From contig CABJBM010000012.1 of assembly GCA_902363835.1 (NCBI GenBank), positions 1 through 64,000 of the forward strand: a stretch of DNA of 64,000 bases. The letters run 5' to 3'. The notes under the pieces were generated by a model that saw only the letters and a program-made list of their open reading frames with translations, ran no database searches and was not told the origin of the DNA. A program made the position numbers and the translations under genes. Shown here one piece after another: positions 16,104 to 25,588 of the stretch (within the stretch, counting starts at the first letter, position 1; each line of letters opens with the position of its first letter). Origin of the DNA: Lachnospiraceae bacterium. Its GTDB lineage: Bacteria > Bacillota > Clostridia > Lachnospirales > Lachnospiraceae.

Positions 16104-16835
16104 CTAATGAAGGATTTTGCTTAAAAACGCTTTGGTCCGTTCATGTTCCGGGCACTCAAAGAAGTGTTCCGGAGTTCCCTCCTCCAGAATATATCCCCCA
16201 TCCATGAAGATCACCCGGTCTGCCACCTGCCGTGCAAAGCCCATTTCATGAGTTACACAGATCATGGTGATATTTTCATGAGCCAGCTCCACCATAACAT
16301 TTAATACCTCCTGAACCATCTCAGGATCAAGAGCAGAGGTAGGTTCGTCAAAGAGGATCAAGGGTTGTTTGGTGCACAAAGCCCTGGCTATGGCAACTCT
16401 CTGCTGCTGTCCGCCGGAAAGCTGTACCGGATAATTCCCTGCCTTTTCCTTCAGGCCGACCCTCTCCAGACATTTGATGGCGTTTTTCCTTGCCTCTTCC
16501 TTGGGAACATGCTGCAGTTTGATGGGCGCTAGAGTCAGATTTTCTAAGACAGTGAGATGGGGATATAAATTAAACTGCTGAAAGACCATGGAGGAATACT
16601 TTTTTGCCATTTCCAAATGGTTCTTTTTTGTCACTTCCGTGCCTGCCACGGTTATCTTTCCGCTGGTGGGTTCCTCCAGATAATTAATGCAGCGGATAAA
16701 GGTGGACTTTCCTGAGCCGGAGGGTCCGATGATTACCAGTTTTTCCCCCTCCTTCACCGTCAGGCTAATATCCTTTAAAACCTCTAAATCTCCGAAGTTC
16801 TTTTTTAAGTTTTCAACTTTCACCATATCTGGCAT
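16104..16835 (-). CDS. Polar amino-acid ABC transporter ATP-binding protein (GlnQ-like)
   Basis: A 243-aa ATPase: Walker [15 protein letters not shown]-loop [16 protein letters not shown], signature [15 protein letters not shown], Walker [15 protein letters not shown] and the H-loop histidine in [15 protein letters not shown]. The FNLYPH form after the Q-loop is typical of the GlnQ/HisP/ArtP group. I start at [10 protein letters not shown] (16835) with AGAGAGGGGATG upstream. It is the first gene of a five-gene operon; the promoter at 16938-16966 is followed by a terminator-like hairpin in the leader. Confidence 0.92.
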   Translation of the reverse strand: MPDMVKVENLKKNFGDLEVLKDISLTVKEGEKLVIIGPSGSGKSTFIRCINYLEEPTSGKITVAGTEVTKKNHLEMAKKYSSMVFQQFNLYPHLTVLENLTLAPIKLQHVPKEEARKNAIKCLERVGLKEKAGNYPVQLSGGQQQRVAIARALCTKQPLILFDEPTSALDPEMVQEVLNVMVELAHENITMICVTHEMGFARQVADRVIFMDGGYILEEGTPEHFFECPEHERTKAFLSKILH

Positions 16836-16873
16836 AATTCCATCCCCTCTCTGTAGGCTTTTTCCGTAAATAT

Positions 16874-16913
16874 GCAAAAAGACGCCTTAGATTCTGAATT
16901 TCTTAAGCGTCTT
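16874..16913 (-). terminator. Hairpin with T tract in the leader of the amino-acid ABC operon
   Basis: On the minus strand AAGACGCTTAAG (16913-16902) pairs, with a bulge, with CTAAGGCGTCTT (16890-16879) and is followed by TTTGC (five T in all). It could end read-through from the upstream peptide operon, but it also lies downstream of the ABC operon's only visible promoter, so it may act as an attenuator. Confidence 0.6.
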
Positions 16914-16937
16914 TGCTTAGTCATTTTAATTGTTGTT

Positions 16938-16966
16938 ATTATAAAAAGTTTTATTTGAAAAGTCAA
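16938..16966 (-). promoter_or_regulatory. Promoter of the amino-acid ABC operon
   Basis: On the minus strand TTGACT (16966-16961), a 17-bp spacer and TATAAT (16943-16938). The start is expected near 16931, giving a 95-base leader. Confidence 0.8.
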
Positions 16967-16980
16967 GGATTATTTTCTTG

Positions 16981-17973
16981 TCACCCTATAAGCGGAAGGC
17001 AGGAACAGGCCACAAAATGTCCGGGAGAAACCTCTTTCATCTCCGGCACCTTACCGCTGCACTCCTCCCTTGCATACATGCATCTGGTGTGAAAATGGCA
17101 GCCGCAGGGCACATGCATGGGGCTTGGAAGCTCTCCCTGAAGCATCAGGCGTTTTGACTTTGAAGAAAGCTCCGGGTCTGCCACCGGGATGGCGGAAAGA
17201 AGCGCCTTTGTATAAGGATGGAGGGGATTTTCATACAGTTCATCACTGTCTGCGATCTCCACCAGCCTGCCCAGATACATAACTCCGATTCTGGTGGAAA
17301 TATGGCGCACCATGGATAAGTCATGGGCCACAAATAAGTAGGTAAGTCCCATTTCCTCCTGCAAATCCTCCAGCATGTTCACGACCTGAGCCTGAATGGA
17401 AACATCAAGGGCAGAAATAGGTTCATCGCAGAGCAAAAATTCCGGCTCCACTGCCAATGCTCGGGCAATTCCGATCCTCTGGCGCTGCCCGCCAGAAAAT
17501 TCATAGGCGTACTTGTACATGTCATCCGGCTTCATTCCCACTTTTTTAAGCATTTCTTCAATCCTGCCATCCATTTCACTGGCCGCCATTCCGGATACAG
17601 CCGTCATGGACTCCCCAATGATTTCCCGCACATTGTGGTGGGGGTCCAGGGCAGAATAGGGATCCTGGAAAATGATCTGCATCTGACGGTGGATGGGGAG
17701 CAGTTTTTTTCCCTTTACGCTGGTAATATCCTGCCCCTTAAACCGGATGGTTCCGCTGGTGGGATCGTACATACGGATTAAGGTCCGCCCCAGGGTGGAT
17801 TTTCCGCAGCCGGATTCCCCTACCAATCCAAAGGTCTCTCCCTTGCGGATGGTAAGATTCACACCGTCCACTGCCTTTACTTCCGCCTTTTTTCGGCCGA
17901 AAAAGTCCTTGGCAGGGAAATATTTACAGACTTCCCTGGCCTCCAGCAGGATTTCCTGGTTCCTGTTATCCAT
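16981..17973 (-). CDS. Oligopeptide/dipeptide ABC transporter ATP-binding protein (OppF/DppF-like)
   Basis: A 330-aa ATPase: Walker A GLVGESGCGKSTLGRT, signature FSGGQRQRIGIARAL, Walker B FLLCDEPISALDVS. The C-terminal oligo_HPY extension has the CGCHFHTRCMYAREEC cysteine cluster that can carry an iron-sulfur centre in this family. I use the ATG at 17973, one base after the stop of the upstream ATPase gene and behind GGAAGGTGGAG; the longer frame to 18123 has no support. It is the last gene of the peptide uptake operon. Confidence 0.92.
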   Translation of the reverse strand: MDNRNQEILLEAREVCKYFPAKDFFGRKKAEVKAVDGVNLTIRKGETFGLVGESGCGKSTLGRTLIRMYDPTSGTIRFKGQDITSVKGKKLLPIHRQMQIIFQDPYSALDPHHNVREIIGESMTAVSGMAASEMDGRIEEMLKKVGMKPDDMYKYAYEFSGGQRQRIGIARALAVEPEFLLCDEPISALDVSIQAQVVNMLEDLQEEMGLTYLFVAHDLSMVRHISTRIGVMYLGRLVEIADSDELYENPLHPYTKALLSAIPVADPELSSKSKRLMLQGELPSPMHVPCGCHFHTRCMYAREECSGKVPEMKEVSPGHFVACSCLPLIG

Positions 17974-17974
17974 A

Positions 17975-19027
17975 TCACTCCACCTTCCTTTCCTTTGCAT
18001 CAAGCTCCTCTGCCGAAAAGATGCACATGGCTCTCTGAGTGTCCGAGTATACCCGGTACTTGGGAATCCCCTTTTCACATTGTTCACATGCAAATTTACA
18101 CCGCTCTGCAAAAGGACAGCCATCCGGCGGATCGATCAGGGATGGAGCCATTCCCGGAATAGGCTCCAGCCGTTTCCTGTCCCCTGCCTGGGGTTTGGGG
18201 ATTGCCTGAAGAAGCGCCCTGGTATAAGGATGCTTTGGTGCATAAAAGATTTCTTCTGTCAGCCCCTCTTCCATCAGAAGTCCGCCGTACATAACCAGGA
18301 TCCGGTGGCTTAAGCTTGCCACCACTCCCAGGTCGTGAGTGATGAGTATGATACTCATTCCCGTCTCATCCTGCAGCTTTTTCAAAAGCTCCAGAATCTG
18401 GGCCTGTATGGTCACATCAAGGGCCGTAGTCGGCTCATCTGCGATCAAAAGCTTTGGCCGGCAGCAAAGGGCCATGGCAATTAATACTCTTTGTCTCATG
18501 CCTCCGGAAAATTCGTGAGGATACTGGTTTAACCTCTTTTCCGGGGACGGGATTCCCACCTGTTCCAAAACAGCAACTGCTTCCTTCTGAGCCGCCCGTT
18601 TATCCATCCCTCTGTGGCGTTTAAGCACTTCTGTCAGATGAAAGCCTATGGTCCTGACAGGATTCAGCGCTGTCATAGGATCCTGGAAAATCATGGCAAT
18701 CTCTTTTCCCCGCATCTTTCGCAGCTGTTCCTGCGTCAATTTAAGCATGTCCTTATCCATAAACATAATCTGGTCCGCAGTGACCTCTGCATTCTCCGGC
18801 ATCAGGCCCAGGATGGATTTCATCAGAACACTTTTTCCGCTGCCCGATTCTCCCACAACAGCCAGGATCTCCTGATGGCCTGCGTGAAAGCTTACTCCCC
18901 TTACAGCCTTTACTGATTTTCCGTGAGTATGAAAGGTGGTATGGACATTTTGGGCGGACAGGATCTTATCATCGTTTTTCTTAGTCTCTTCCAATTCCTG
19001 TTTCCTCGCTTTACTCTTTCTCGTCAT
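17975..19027 (-). CDS. Oligopeptide/dipeptide ABC transporter ATP-binding protein (OppD/DppD-like)
   Basis: A 350-aa ATPase: Walker [16 protein letters not shown], signature [15 protein letters not shown], Walker [16 protein letters not shown]-loop [10 protein letters not shown], and the oligo_HPY tail with [16 protein letters not shown]. It forms the ATPase heterodimer with the following gene product. The start overlaps the end of the permease gene by 17 bases. The N-terminal 25 residues are rich in Lys/Glu and lie before the nucleotide-binding domain. Confidence 0.92.
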   Translation of the reverse strand: MTRKSKARKQELEETKKNDDKILSAQNVHTTFHTHGKSVKAVRGVSFHAGHQEILAVVGESGSGKSVLMKSILGLMPENAEVTADQIMFMDKDMLKLTQEQLRKMRGKEIAMIFQDPMTALNPVRTIGFHLTEVLKRHRGMDKRAAQKEAVAVLEQVGIPSPEKRLNQYPHEFSGGMRQRVLIAMALCCRPKLLIADEPTTALDVTIQAQILELLKKLQDETGMSIILITHDLGVVASLSHRILVMYGGLLMEEGLTEEIFYAPKHPYTRALLQAIPKPQAGDRKRLEPIPGMAPSLIDPPDGCPFAERCKFACEQCEKGIPKYRVYSDTQRAMCIFSAEELDAKERKVE

Positions 19028-19895
19028 TCATAATTTTAGGTTCCACGAAAACCCGGAGCAGATTTCCCAGTTTATTAAAGGCAAAAATCGTGATTATGAT
19101 CAGAAGGCCTGGGATCAGCGCCATGTAAAAGGTGTTCTGCATGGTTCCCTGGGCATTTTGCAGAAGGCTTCCCCAGGAAGACATTGGCTGCTGTACTCCT
19201 ACCCCCAGGAAGCTTAAGGAAGACTCCGTCATAATCGCATTGGCCATGCTGGTGGTTGCTGACACAATAATTGTGGGAAATACGGAAGGTATGATATGGC
19301 TGGTAATGATCTTCCATACGCCCACGCCGGAAAACCCGGCATACAGGATGAATTCCCTTTCCTTGAGAGAAAGGGTCTCAGCCCGCACCAGTCTGGCAAT
19401 CTCCATCCAGGTAAAAAAGCCGATGACCAGAATTATGGATTTTAATCCCGGCTTTAAAAAGATGCTGACAACGGTAACCAGGATCATCCATGGGATGGAA
19501 TACAGGACATCCACAATTCGCATAAGTATCATATCCACCATTCCGCCGCAAAAGCCGGAAACAGTGCCCACTGCCACCCCAATGGTAAGGCTTGTGAGCA
19601 TTGCCAGGAATCCAACCAGCAGGGAAACCCGGCCTCCGTAAATGACTCTGGCAAAATAATCCCTTCCAACTTCATCGGTCCCGAACCAGTGTCCGGCTGA
19701 CGGCGGCTGAAAACGGCTTGCAATATTGGTAGCATTTGGTTCCACAGGAAGAAAGGGCGCAATCACTGCAAATAAAATAATCAGTCCCAAAAGTATCAGG
19801 GAAATGACCGCTGCCTTATCATGCTTTAACGAAAGCATTACGCTGTCTACTCTGACGGATCTGTTTTTCTTTGTGTTCTTTTCGTTTCGTTTCAT
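19011..19895 (-). CDS. Oligopeptide/dipeptide ABC transporter permease (OppC/DppC-like)
   Basis: A 294-aa membrane protein: an N-terminal cytoplasmic tail, a first transmembrane helix (VISLILLGLIILFAVIAPFL) and the OppC signature HWFGTDEVGRDYFARVIYGGR. The EAA-type loop is ILYAGFSGVGVWKIITSHIIP. The motif SSLSFLGVGVQQP is the family's conserved end loop. It lies six bases after oppB-like and is co-transcribed. Confidence 0.92.
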   Translation of the reverse strand: MKRNEKNTKKNRSVRVDSVMLSLKHDKAAVISLILLGLIILFAVIAPFLPVEPNATNIASRFQPPSAGHWFGTDEVGRDYFARVIYGGRVSLLVGFLAMLTSLTIGVAVGTVSGFCGGMVDMILMRIVDVLYSIPWMILVTVVSIFLKPGLKSIILVIGFFTWMEIARLVRAETLSLKEREFILYAGFSGVGVWKIITSHIIPSVFPTIIVSATTSMANAIMTESSLSFLGVGVQQPMSSWGSLLQNAQGTMQNTFYMALIPGLLIIITIFAFNKLGNLLRVFVEPKIMNDEKE

Positions 19896-19901
19896 CTTCT
19901 G

Positions 19902-20855
19902 TCACCCCATTTCCCTGATGCGCGGATCCGTAATGCAGTAAAGGATATCCGACAGCAGGTTTCCAAGAATTACAAGGGTCGAGGACAGCACCAGAATGAC
20001 CATGACAATGGGGTAATCCATGCCCTGGATCGCCTTGATAAAATAAGGTCCTATCCCCGGCCAGCCAAATACGGTCTCCGTAATGATGGCCCCTGTTACC
20101 AGCAGCTGAAGAGCCAGTCCAAGCCTTGTAATAATGGGAAGCAGCACGTTCTTACAGACATGCTTGTACATGATTTCCCATCTGGAAGCTCCAAAGGCCC
20201 GCTGAACCAGCACATAGTCCTCAGAAAACTGGGTAACAGTGGAGGAACGGACAAATTTTAAATTAGCCGGTAAAAATGCAAAAACAAGAGTGATAAAAGG
20301 CATGATATAATGCCTTAAAAAATCAACCACAGAAGCTTCCTTTCCTACGGAATGCATGCCCACAATGGGAAGAAGCTTCAGCTTATAACCCAGGATGAAA
20401 ATTAAAAGCATGGAAAACCAGAAGGAAGGAACCGCGATCGCTACGGAAGAGATCCCGTCAATCACCTTGTCTGCCGCCTTGTTCTTGTGGGACCCTGCCA
20501 AAAGTCCCAGGATAATTGCCAGGATATAAGCGACTCCATAGGCCGGAAGCACCAGCTTAATGGTGTTTGGAATCCTCACCGCAAGATCTCCTGCAATGCT
20601 TTGCTTGGTCACGATGGAATATCCGAAATTCCCGTTTAATATTCCGTTCAGCCAGCGGAAATACTGGATGAACAAAGGCTGGTCATACCCATATTTTGCC
20701 TTAATCAATTCAATTGTTTCCTGTGACATCCTTGGTGTTGTCATTGCATCAATGGCATCATACGGTGCAAAATGCATCAAAGCAAAACATAGAATTGTGA
20801 TCAAAAGGATCATGGGTATGGCTGTCAATATCCGTCTTACTATATATTTTGCCAT
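19902..20855 (-). CDS. Oligopeptide/dipeptide ABC transporter permease (OppB/DppB-like)
   Basis: A 317-aa membrane protein beginning MAKYIVRRILTAIPMILLI, the standard OppB/DppB start. It has the periplasmic APYDAIDAM segment, PANLKFVRSSTVTQFSEDYV, the EAA loop RAFGASRWEIMYKHVCKN, and the end motif VFGWPGIGPYF. I start at 20855 behind AAGGAGA; the frame is open upstream to 20915, but that part falls in the intergenic hairpin. Confidence 0.92.
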   Translation of the reverse strand: MAKYIVRRILTAIPMILLITILCFALMHFAPYDAIDAMTTPRMSQETIELIKAKYGYDQPLFIQYFRWLNGILNGNFGYSIVTKQSIAGDLAVRIPNTIKLVLPAYGVAYILAIILGLLAGSHKNKAADKVIDGISSVAIAVPSFWFSMLLIFILGYKLKLLPIVGMHSVGKEASVVDFLRHYIMPFITLVFAFLPANLKFVRSSTVTQFSEDYVLVQRAFGASRWEIMYKHVCKNVLLPIITRLGLALQLLVTGAIITETVFGWPGIGPYFIKAIQGMDYPIVMVILVLSSTLVILGNLLSDILYCITDPRIREMG

Positions 20856-20882
20856 ATGGTTTCTCCTTAAATATAAGAAAGA

Positions 20883-20916
20883 GGTGTCTGCTGCAGGATT
20901 CCGGCAGCAGAACACC
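20883..20916 (-). other. Stable intergenic hairpin after the peptide-binding-protein gene
   Basis: GGTGTCTGCTGC (20883-20894) and GCAGCAGAACACC (20904-20916) form an almost uninterrupted stem without a T tract. Placed after the binding-protein gene and before the permeases, it could protect the upstream mRNA or partly stop transcription and so keep the binding protein in excess. Confidence 0.55.
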
Positions 20917-20978
20917 CTTCACTTTTCACAGCTGATCCTGCCGCACCATTTCTGCAGCTTACACACCTGCTGTCTGCA

Positions 20979-22613
20979 TTACTTCATCTGTAACTTGGAA
21001 GTATCTTCAAAGGTATAAACAGGAACCAGCTTTGCGTCTTCAATTCCTGATACGTCTTTGGATACTACAAGAAGGCGTTTATTGGAATACAGAGGATAAA
21101 AGCAAGCGGTCTCCTGCAGCTTCTGCTGGATGGTTGTATAGATTTCCTTACGCTTTGCCTCATCTGTTTCCTTACGGCCCTGAGCAAAAAGCTCATTTAT
21201 TTCAGGATAGTCGTAATGCATGTAATTGTATGGGGCGCCTGTTTCAAATAAGCTTGAAAACGTATCCGGGTCAATGCCCATAATATAGCCGCCAAAGTAC
21301 ATATCATAGGAATTGCCTGCCTGCTTCATCTGCTGGCTGAGGGCAGTGGAATCCACACCGGTTAAGTTCACTTTAATTCCCGCTTTCTGAAGCTGCTCCT
21401 GTACCATGATGGCAGAGGTGGACTGAAGGCTGTCGGAAGCGTTATAGGCAAGTGTTAATTCCGGATTTGTCACGCCGGAAGCTGCCAGAAACTCCTTGGA
21501 CTTATCCAGGTTCTGTTCATATTTCTCCACATCCTCTGTAAAGAACTGGCTGTTTGGAGGCATGAAGCTCCATGGCAGGTCATAATATTGAGGATCAAGG
21601 AGAGCTGCATCTGCAATGGCACTTTTGTCCAGGGCATAGAGGATCGCTTTCCTGAAGTTTTCATCCTTTACACGCTGAGCATTGATCATCATATAGCCTA
21701 CACGGCCTTCCTGATATGGGTAAACAGTCAGATTAGCTGACTCCAGATTCATCTGCGCTACCTGGGCAGGAGTTCCGATCCATGCGTTCACTTCTCCGCT
21801 CTGAATGGCTGTCATAGCTGTATTTTCATTTTCAATAATCCTGTACACGAAATTGTCAATGGAGGGCGCGCCCAGGAAGTAACTTTCATTCTTTGTGAAT
21901 TTCACATAGGAGCCTGGGGAATATTCTGCCATTACATATGGCCCTGTACCTACAGGCTTGGTGTTCACATCATTATTTTCAAAGTTCTCCACATTTTCAT
22001 AGATATGCTTTGGCATGATGAAAATCTGGGAAAACATCTCTACTGCTGCAGAGTTAACAAAAGGCATGGTAAGGGAAACGGTATAATCATCAATCTTTTC
22101 CACCTTTACCGTTCCTTCAGGAAATACCAGCTGAGAATATGCCCAGCCTGCGTTTTTCTCCTCTTCCATTGCCTCAAACGTAAAGACTACGTCATCTGCG
22201 GTGAATTTCTCTCCATCTGACCATGTTACGTCATCCCTTAAATGCATGGTATAGGTCATTTTGTCATCAGAGGTGTCTATGCTCTTTGCCAGGAAATAAT
22301 TGATTCCATCCGCATTATACATATATAAGGGGGAATAGATCATCTTAATGGTCATAAGGCCGAAGCGGTCACTTGTGGTGATCACATTCACATTGGCCCC
22401 CGGATCACCTGCAATTGCATAGGTAAATGTGCTTTCTCCTCCTGCTTCCGTTTTTCCGGCCCCATCACTTGATTCGCCGGCACCGGCTGTACTGGAGTTG
22501 GCAGCCGTCGTTTCCTCTGCAACCGGGTCCTTTCCTCCGCAGGCAGTTAAACCTCCCAGCACCACAACAGATGCCAGCAGAAAAGCCGCGCTCTTCATAA
22601 AAATTTTTTTCAT
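20979..22613 (-). CDS. Peptide ABC transporter substrate-binding lipoprotein (SBP family 5)
   Basis: A 544-aa lipoprotein. The lipobox is LGGLTAC (Cys at about 26), then an Ala/Ser/Gly/Glu linker. The family-5 signature region is MHLRDDVTWSDGEKFTADD, and KPVGTGPYVMAEY and FRKAILYALDKSAI follow, as in OppA, DppA and NikA relatives. It delivers peptides to the OppBCDF-like components encoded next. First gene of the operon; the stem-loop at 20883-20916 separates it from the permeases. The ligand could also be nickel or a sugar-like compound, since family 5 is broad. Confidence 0.92.
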   Translation of the reverse strand: MKKIFMKSAAFLLASVVVLGGLTACGGKDPVAEETTAANSSTAGAGESSDGAGKTEAGGESTFTYAIAGDPGANVNVITTSDRFGLMTIKMIYSPLYMYNADGINYFLAKSIDTSDDKMTYTMHLRDDVTWSDGEKFTADDVVFTFEAMEEEKNAGWAYSQLVFPEGTVKVEKIDDYTVSLTMPFVNSAAVEMFSQIFIMPKHIYENVENFENNDVNTKPVGTGPYVMAEYSPGSYVKFTKNESYFLGAPSIDNFVYRIIENENTAMTAIQSGEVNAWIGTPAQVAQMNLESANLTVYPYQEGRVGYMMINAQRVKDENFRKAILYALDKSAIADAALLDPQYYDLPWSFMPPNSQFFTEDVEKYEQNLDKSKEFLAASGVTNPELTLAYNASDSLQSTSAIMVQEQLQKAGIKVNLTGVDSTALSQQMKQAGNSYDMYFGGYIMGIDPDTFSSLFETGAPYNYMHYDYPEINELFAQGRKETDEAKRKEIYTTIQQKLQETACFYPLYSNKRLLVVSKDVSGIEDAKLVPVYTFEDTSKLQMK

Positions 22614-22641
22614 AACTATCTCCTTTCATTCTGCATTAATA

Positions 22642-22714
22642 ATAACCGATCATGTACCGGTTATCCAGCAGAAAAGTCAAATTTATTATAAACATATTTT
22701 CAGGCTTTTTGCAA
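22642..22714 (-). promoter_or_regulatory. Promoter and leader palindrome of the peptide ABC operon
   Basis: On the minus strand TTGCAA (22714-22709), an 18-bp spacer and TATAAT (22690-22685). Downstream, ATAACCG (22664-22658) pairs with CGGTTAT (22648-22642) across nine bases, giving either an operator or a leader hairpin just before the ribosome site AAAGGAG. Confidence 0.55.
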
Positions 22715-22815
22715 CTGTTTTTAAGATTATATCCTACTTTTTCTATAGGTTTTCAGGCAATCTCCACCAAAAATTGGTTACAAAACCTTTTTATGGGAAA
22801 AACAAGCTTTCAGCC

Positions 22816-23508
22816 TTAACCGCTGATGGACTCGATTCTCTTGTCATTTGACCACTTGATGATCAGTTCATTTTTTTCATAGCCCGCCGGATAAAGAAGG
22901 TCCAGTTCCACTTTGGCGGAATCCTTTGCTTTTCCCACCTTAACGTTTAAAACCTTGATTTTTTCTGCATTTAAGCTGTGAAGCAGTTCTGTCATAAGGC
23001 TGTCGTACTGGTTCGTGGTGATTTTTATGACACCTCTGTAAGGCTCCCTGGAGAGAAAGGGGACGTCATGCAGGATGATCTGGGTAAAAATCAAAAAGAG
23101 ACCCGCCCCACACCCCATATAATAGGCACCTGCTCCAATGGCCATTCCCACTCCCGCAGTTGCCCAGATGCCTGCTGCAGTGGTCAGGCCGCTGACCGAA
23201 TGGTTCTTTACAAAAATTACTCCTGCTCCCAGAAAGCCGATCCCTGATACGATTTGGGAAGCAATCCTGGAAGCATCAAAATTAGGGACATCCCGAAACC
23301 CGTACTTGGAAACTACCATCATAAGAGCCGCTCCCATGGCCACAATGGCATGGGTCCTCATTCCCGCCCCTCTATAATGGTTCTTTCTCTCATATCCGAT
23401 CAGATACCCTAAAAATCCCGCCACAACAATTCTAAAAAACAAACCTGTCTGATAAATAAGGTCATACCGTTCCACAAGGCTGACCAGCATTTCCCAAGCC
23501 TGGCCCAT
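22816..23508 (-). CDS. mgtC: MgtC/SapB family membrane protein
   Basis: A 230-aa protein. Its N-terminal half has four or five transmembrane helices with the MgtC signatures FLGYLIGYERKNHYRGAGMR (conserved ER and R.AG.RTH) and SGIGFLGAGVIF, followed by TTAAGIWATAGVGMAIG. A C-terminal ACT-like cytoplasmic domain follows (about residues 150-230). MgtC proteins modulate membrane ATPases or K+ balance under Mg2+ limitation and are not transporters themselves. It stands alone, minus strand, between the iol terminator and the peptide operon. Confidence 0.88.
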   Translation of the reverse strand: MGQAWEMLVSLVERYDLIYQTGLFFRIVVAGFLGYLIGYERKNHYRGAGMRTHAIVAMGAALMMVVSKYGFRDVPNFDASRIASQIVSGIGFLGAGVIFVKNHSVSGLTTAAGIWATAGVGMAIGAGAYYMGCGAGLFLIFTQIILHDVPFLSREPYRGVIKITTNQYDSLMTELLHSLNAEKIKVLNVKVGKAKDSAKVELDLLYPAGYEKNELIIKWSNDKRIESISG

Positions 23509-23654
23509 GATTACTCCTCTTTTCTGAATATCAATCCATGTCTTATAAAATATGCTGGCGGTTCATCATGTTTGCGTAAAAGCACCTGCTTAAAATCTGC
23601 CTGTCAGGCCGTCTTCATTCCTCCTTGTGTCTTCAGAAAATCCCCCTTGCAGCA

Positions 23655-23715
23655 AAGGCCAGAAAAAGACAGAATCCATATGTTTTATCATAAATAAAAC
23701 CATATGCTTTCCGTC
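23655..23715 (-). terminator. Probable terminator of the iolC-D-E-G-B operon
   Basis: On the minus strand CATATGGTTTTAT and ATAAAACATATG form an AT-rich imperfect stem, followed by GATTCTGTCTTTTTC. This is weaker than other terminators in the window. Confidence 0.45.
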
Positions 23716-23745
23716 CCTTTCTGACCTTTGATAAAGGATATCCGT

Positions 23746-24522
23746 TTATTTTACTTCCTTGATCCAGTTGTACCTGGGATCATCCGTCCGCGTTGTCCAG
23801 GGATTTCCAGGAAGATGGCGGATCATCCAGCAATAATACATGGGAAATCCAGGCGCCGTTGCCTGGGGGTGGGTCCTGCCGCCGGGAATGGCGGCACAGC
23901 TCCCATCCTTGATCTTAAAGGCCTCTTCCCCAATAAAGCAGGCCCCAAAGCCCTCCGGCCGTTCAAAGCGGTAATAATAGACCTCAGGCTGAGGATGATC
24001 ATGAGGGGTGTAACTGGACCAGCCGCCCTGGTGAGTGATGACTTCCCCGTTTACCATATTGGAATAAGGAGCGTTTCCGTAATCAAAGATGGTGCGGACT
24101 GTCCGCCTCATCTTGTTTTCCCAAAGCCCTTCTCCAAAAATATCATTGGTACAGTCCTCCGGCCTATAGAAAACGCTGTCAAACACCCTATCATTTTCCG
24201 TGGACTGAACCAGGACCTGGCTGTCTTCCTTTGCCAGTACACTCACCAGAACGCCCTTTGGAACGTGAAGGCAGTATGGGCCTTCCTCCATCAGACTCCT
24301 TCGTTTTCCCCATTCCTTCCTTTCTTCCCAGGAAAACTGGATTTCCCCGGTGAGGAGAAGGACCGCCATTTCATCCTTTAGGCAGGAAAAGGAAAGTTCC
24401 TCCCCTGTTTTCATCTGATAAACGGCAATGTCCATTAACATATCATTTTCCCCATCCCCGGCTTTTGTCAGGGTTTTCGTTCCTTGGGAATCAAATTCCG
24501 GATAACTGAATATTTCGCTCAT
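23746..24522 (-). CDS. iolB: 5-deoxy-glucuronate isomerase
   Basis: A 258-aa bicupin enzyme that converts 5-deoxy-D-glucuronate to 2-deoxy-5-keto-D-gluconate, step 4 of myo-inositol catabolism. Recognisable are the second-cupin metal motif TPHDHPQPEVYYYRFERPEG (two His and a Glu), GGRTHPQATAPGFPMYYCW and the end RTDDPRYNW, all typical of IolB. The length matches the family (about 260-270). It is the last gene of the iolC-D-E-G-B run, 25 bases after iolG. Confidence 0.93.
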   Translation of the reverse strand: MSEIFSYPEFDSQGTKTLTKAGDGENDMLMDIAVYQMKTGEELSFSCLKDEMAVLLLTGEIQFSWEERKEWGKRRSLMEEGPYCLHVPKGVLVSVLAKEDSQVLVQSTENDRVFDSVFYRPEDCTNDIFGEGLWENKMRRTVRTIFDYGNAPYSNMVNGEVITHQGGWSSYTPHDHPQPEVYYYRFERPEGFGACFIGEEAFKIKDGSCAAIPGGRTHPQATAPGFPMYYCWMIRHLPGNPWTTRTDDPRYNWIKEVK

Positions 24523-24547
24523 GGCAGCTCCTTTCTCCTCCTTTCTC

Positions 24548-25561
24548 CTATATCATAATCTCAGAAATCTTTACAGGTCTGTGCTCTTCTACAGATTTCT
24601 TAGCAGCAATCCCCATTAATACAGGCTTTAATCCATCTTCCACGCCAAGAGGGGTAGGAGTATCATTTACAACGGCTTCAATAAAGCAGTTCACTTCCTT
24701 TGCAAATGACTGCATGTAACGCTCTAAGAAGAAGTAAAGGGGCTTTTCTCCGGTAACGCCGTCAGCGGTGCTCAGCACTGCGGTGGACTCGGTATCATTG
24801 GCGGTTGCCACCATGCCCTTGGAGCCAAACACTTCCGCTCTCTGGTCATAGCCGTAAGCAGCCTTTCTGGAATTATCAATAACTGCAATTGCTCCATTTT
24901 CCATTTTCAGGGTGATGACTGCTGTATCCACATCCCCTGCTTCCCCAATAGCCGGATCTACCAGCACAGCTGACTGAACATAGATTTCCTCCGCATCGCA
25001 GCCTGCCAGGTAACGGACCATGTCAAAGTCATGGATGGTCATATCCAGGAACATGCCTCCGGATACGGCAGCATATTCAGCGCTTGGCGGCTCCGGATCT
25101 CTGGAGGTCACCTTGATAATGTGGGGATCTCCGATCTTACCTGCTGCAACCGCATTTCTCACTGCCTCAAAGTTATGGTCAAAGCGGCGGTTAAAGCCTA
25201 CCTGATATTTTACCTTACTGTCCTTTAAGGCTTCTATAACCTCTTTGATCTTTTCAATGTCATGGTCAATGGGTTTTTCACAAAATACGTGCTTTCCCGC
25301 CTTAATGGCCTCAACGGAAATAGGGGAATGGGTGTTGGTGGAGGAGCAGATCAGCACGGCGTCAATTTCAGGGTCTGATAAAATCTCCTTGTAATCCTTC
25401 GTCGTATTGGGAACCCCCATACTCTTTGCCCATTTGTCTGTTTCCTCATTCATGAACGGATCTGCAATGGTCTTGATCCTCGCATTTTTTACCAGGTTGC
25501 AAATGCTGGTAGTATGTACCTTTCCGATTCTTCCTGCTCCAATAATTCCTACTGTTACCAT
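24548..25561 (-). CDS. iolG: myo-Inositol 2-dehydrogenase
   Basis: A 337-aa NAD-dependent Gfo/Idh/MocA oxidoreductase that oxidises myo-inositol to scyllo-inosose, step 1 of the pathway. It has the Rossmann start VTVGIIGAGRIGKVHT, catalytic Lys in FCEKPID near residue 95, and the Asp-x-x-x-His pair in MTIHDFDMVRYLAG near 170-175. I start at 25561 (MVTVG) with GAAGGAGA upstream. Its place between iolE and iolB supports IolG rather than another Idh-type enzyme. D-chiro-inositol could also be a substrate. Confidence 0.92.
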   Translation of the reverse strand: MVTVGIIGAGRIGKVHTTSICNLVKNARIKTIADPFMNEETDKWAKSMGVPNTTKDYKEILSDPEIDAVLICSSTNTHSPISVEAIKAGKHVFCEKPIDHDIEKIKEVIEALKDSKVKYQVGFNRRFDHNFEAVRNAVAAGKIGDPHIIKVTSRDPEPPSAEYAAVSGGMFLDMTIHDFDMVRYLAGCDAEEIYVQSAVLVDPAIGEAGDVDTAVITLKMENGAIAVIDNSRKAAYGYDQRAEVFGSKGMVATANDTESTAVLSTADGVTGEKPLYFFLERYMQSFAKEVNCFIEAVVNDTPTPLGVEDGLKPVLMGIAAKKSVEEHRPVKISEIMI

Positions 25562-25588
25562 AGTTTTTTCTCCTTCTCTTTCTATCAT

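Noticed and set aside
16835..16931. T-box leader before the amino-acid ABC operon
   Set aside because: The leader is under 100 bases and lacks the TGGNACCGCG T-box core.
17974..18123. Upstream extension of the OppF-like ATPase
   Set aside because: It would overlap the OppD-like gene by 150 bases; the ATG at 17973, one base after the upstream stop, has a good ribosome site.
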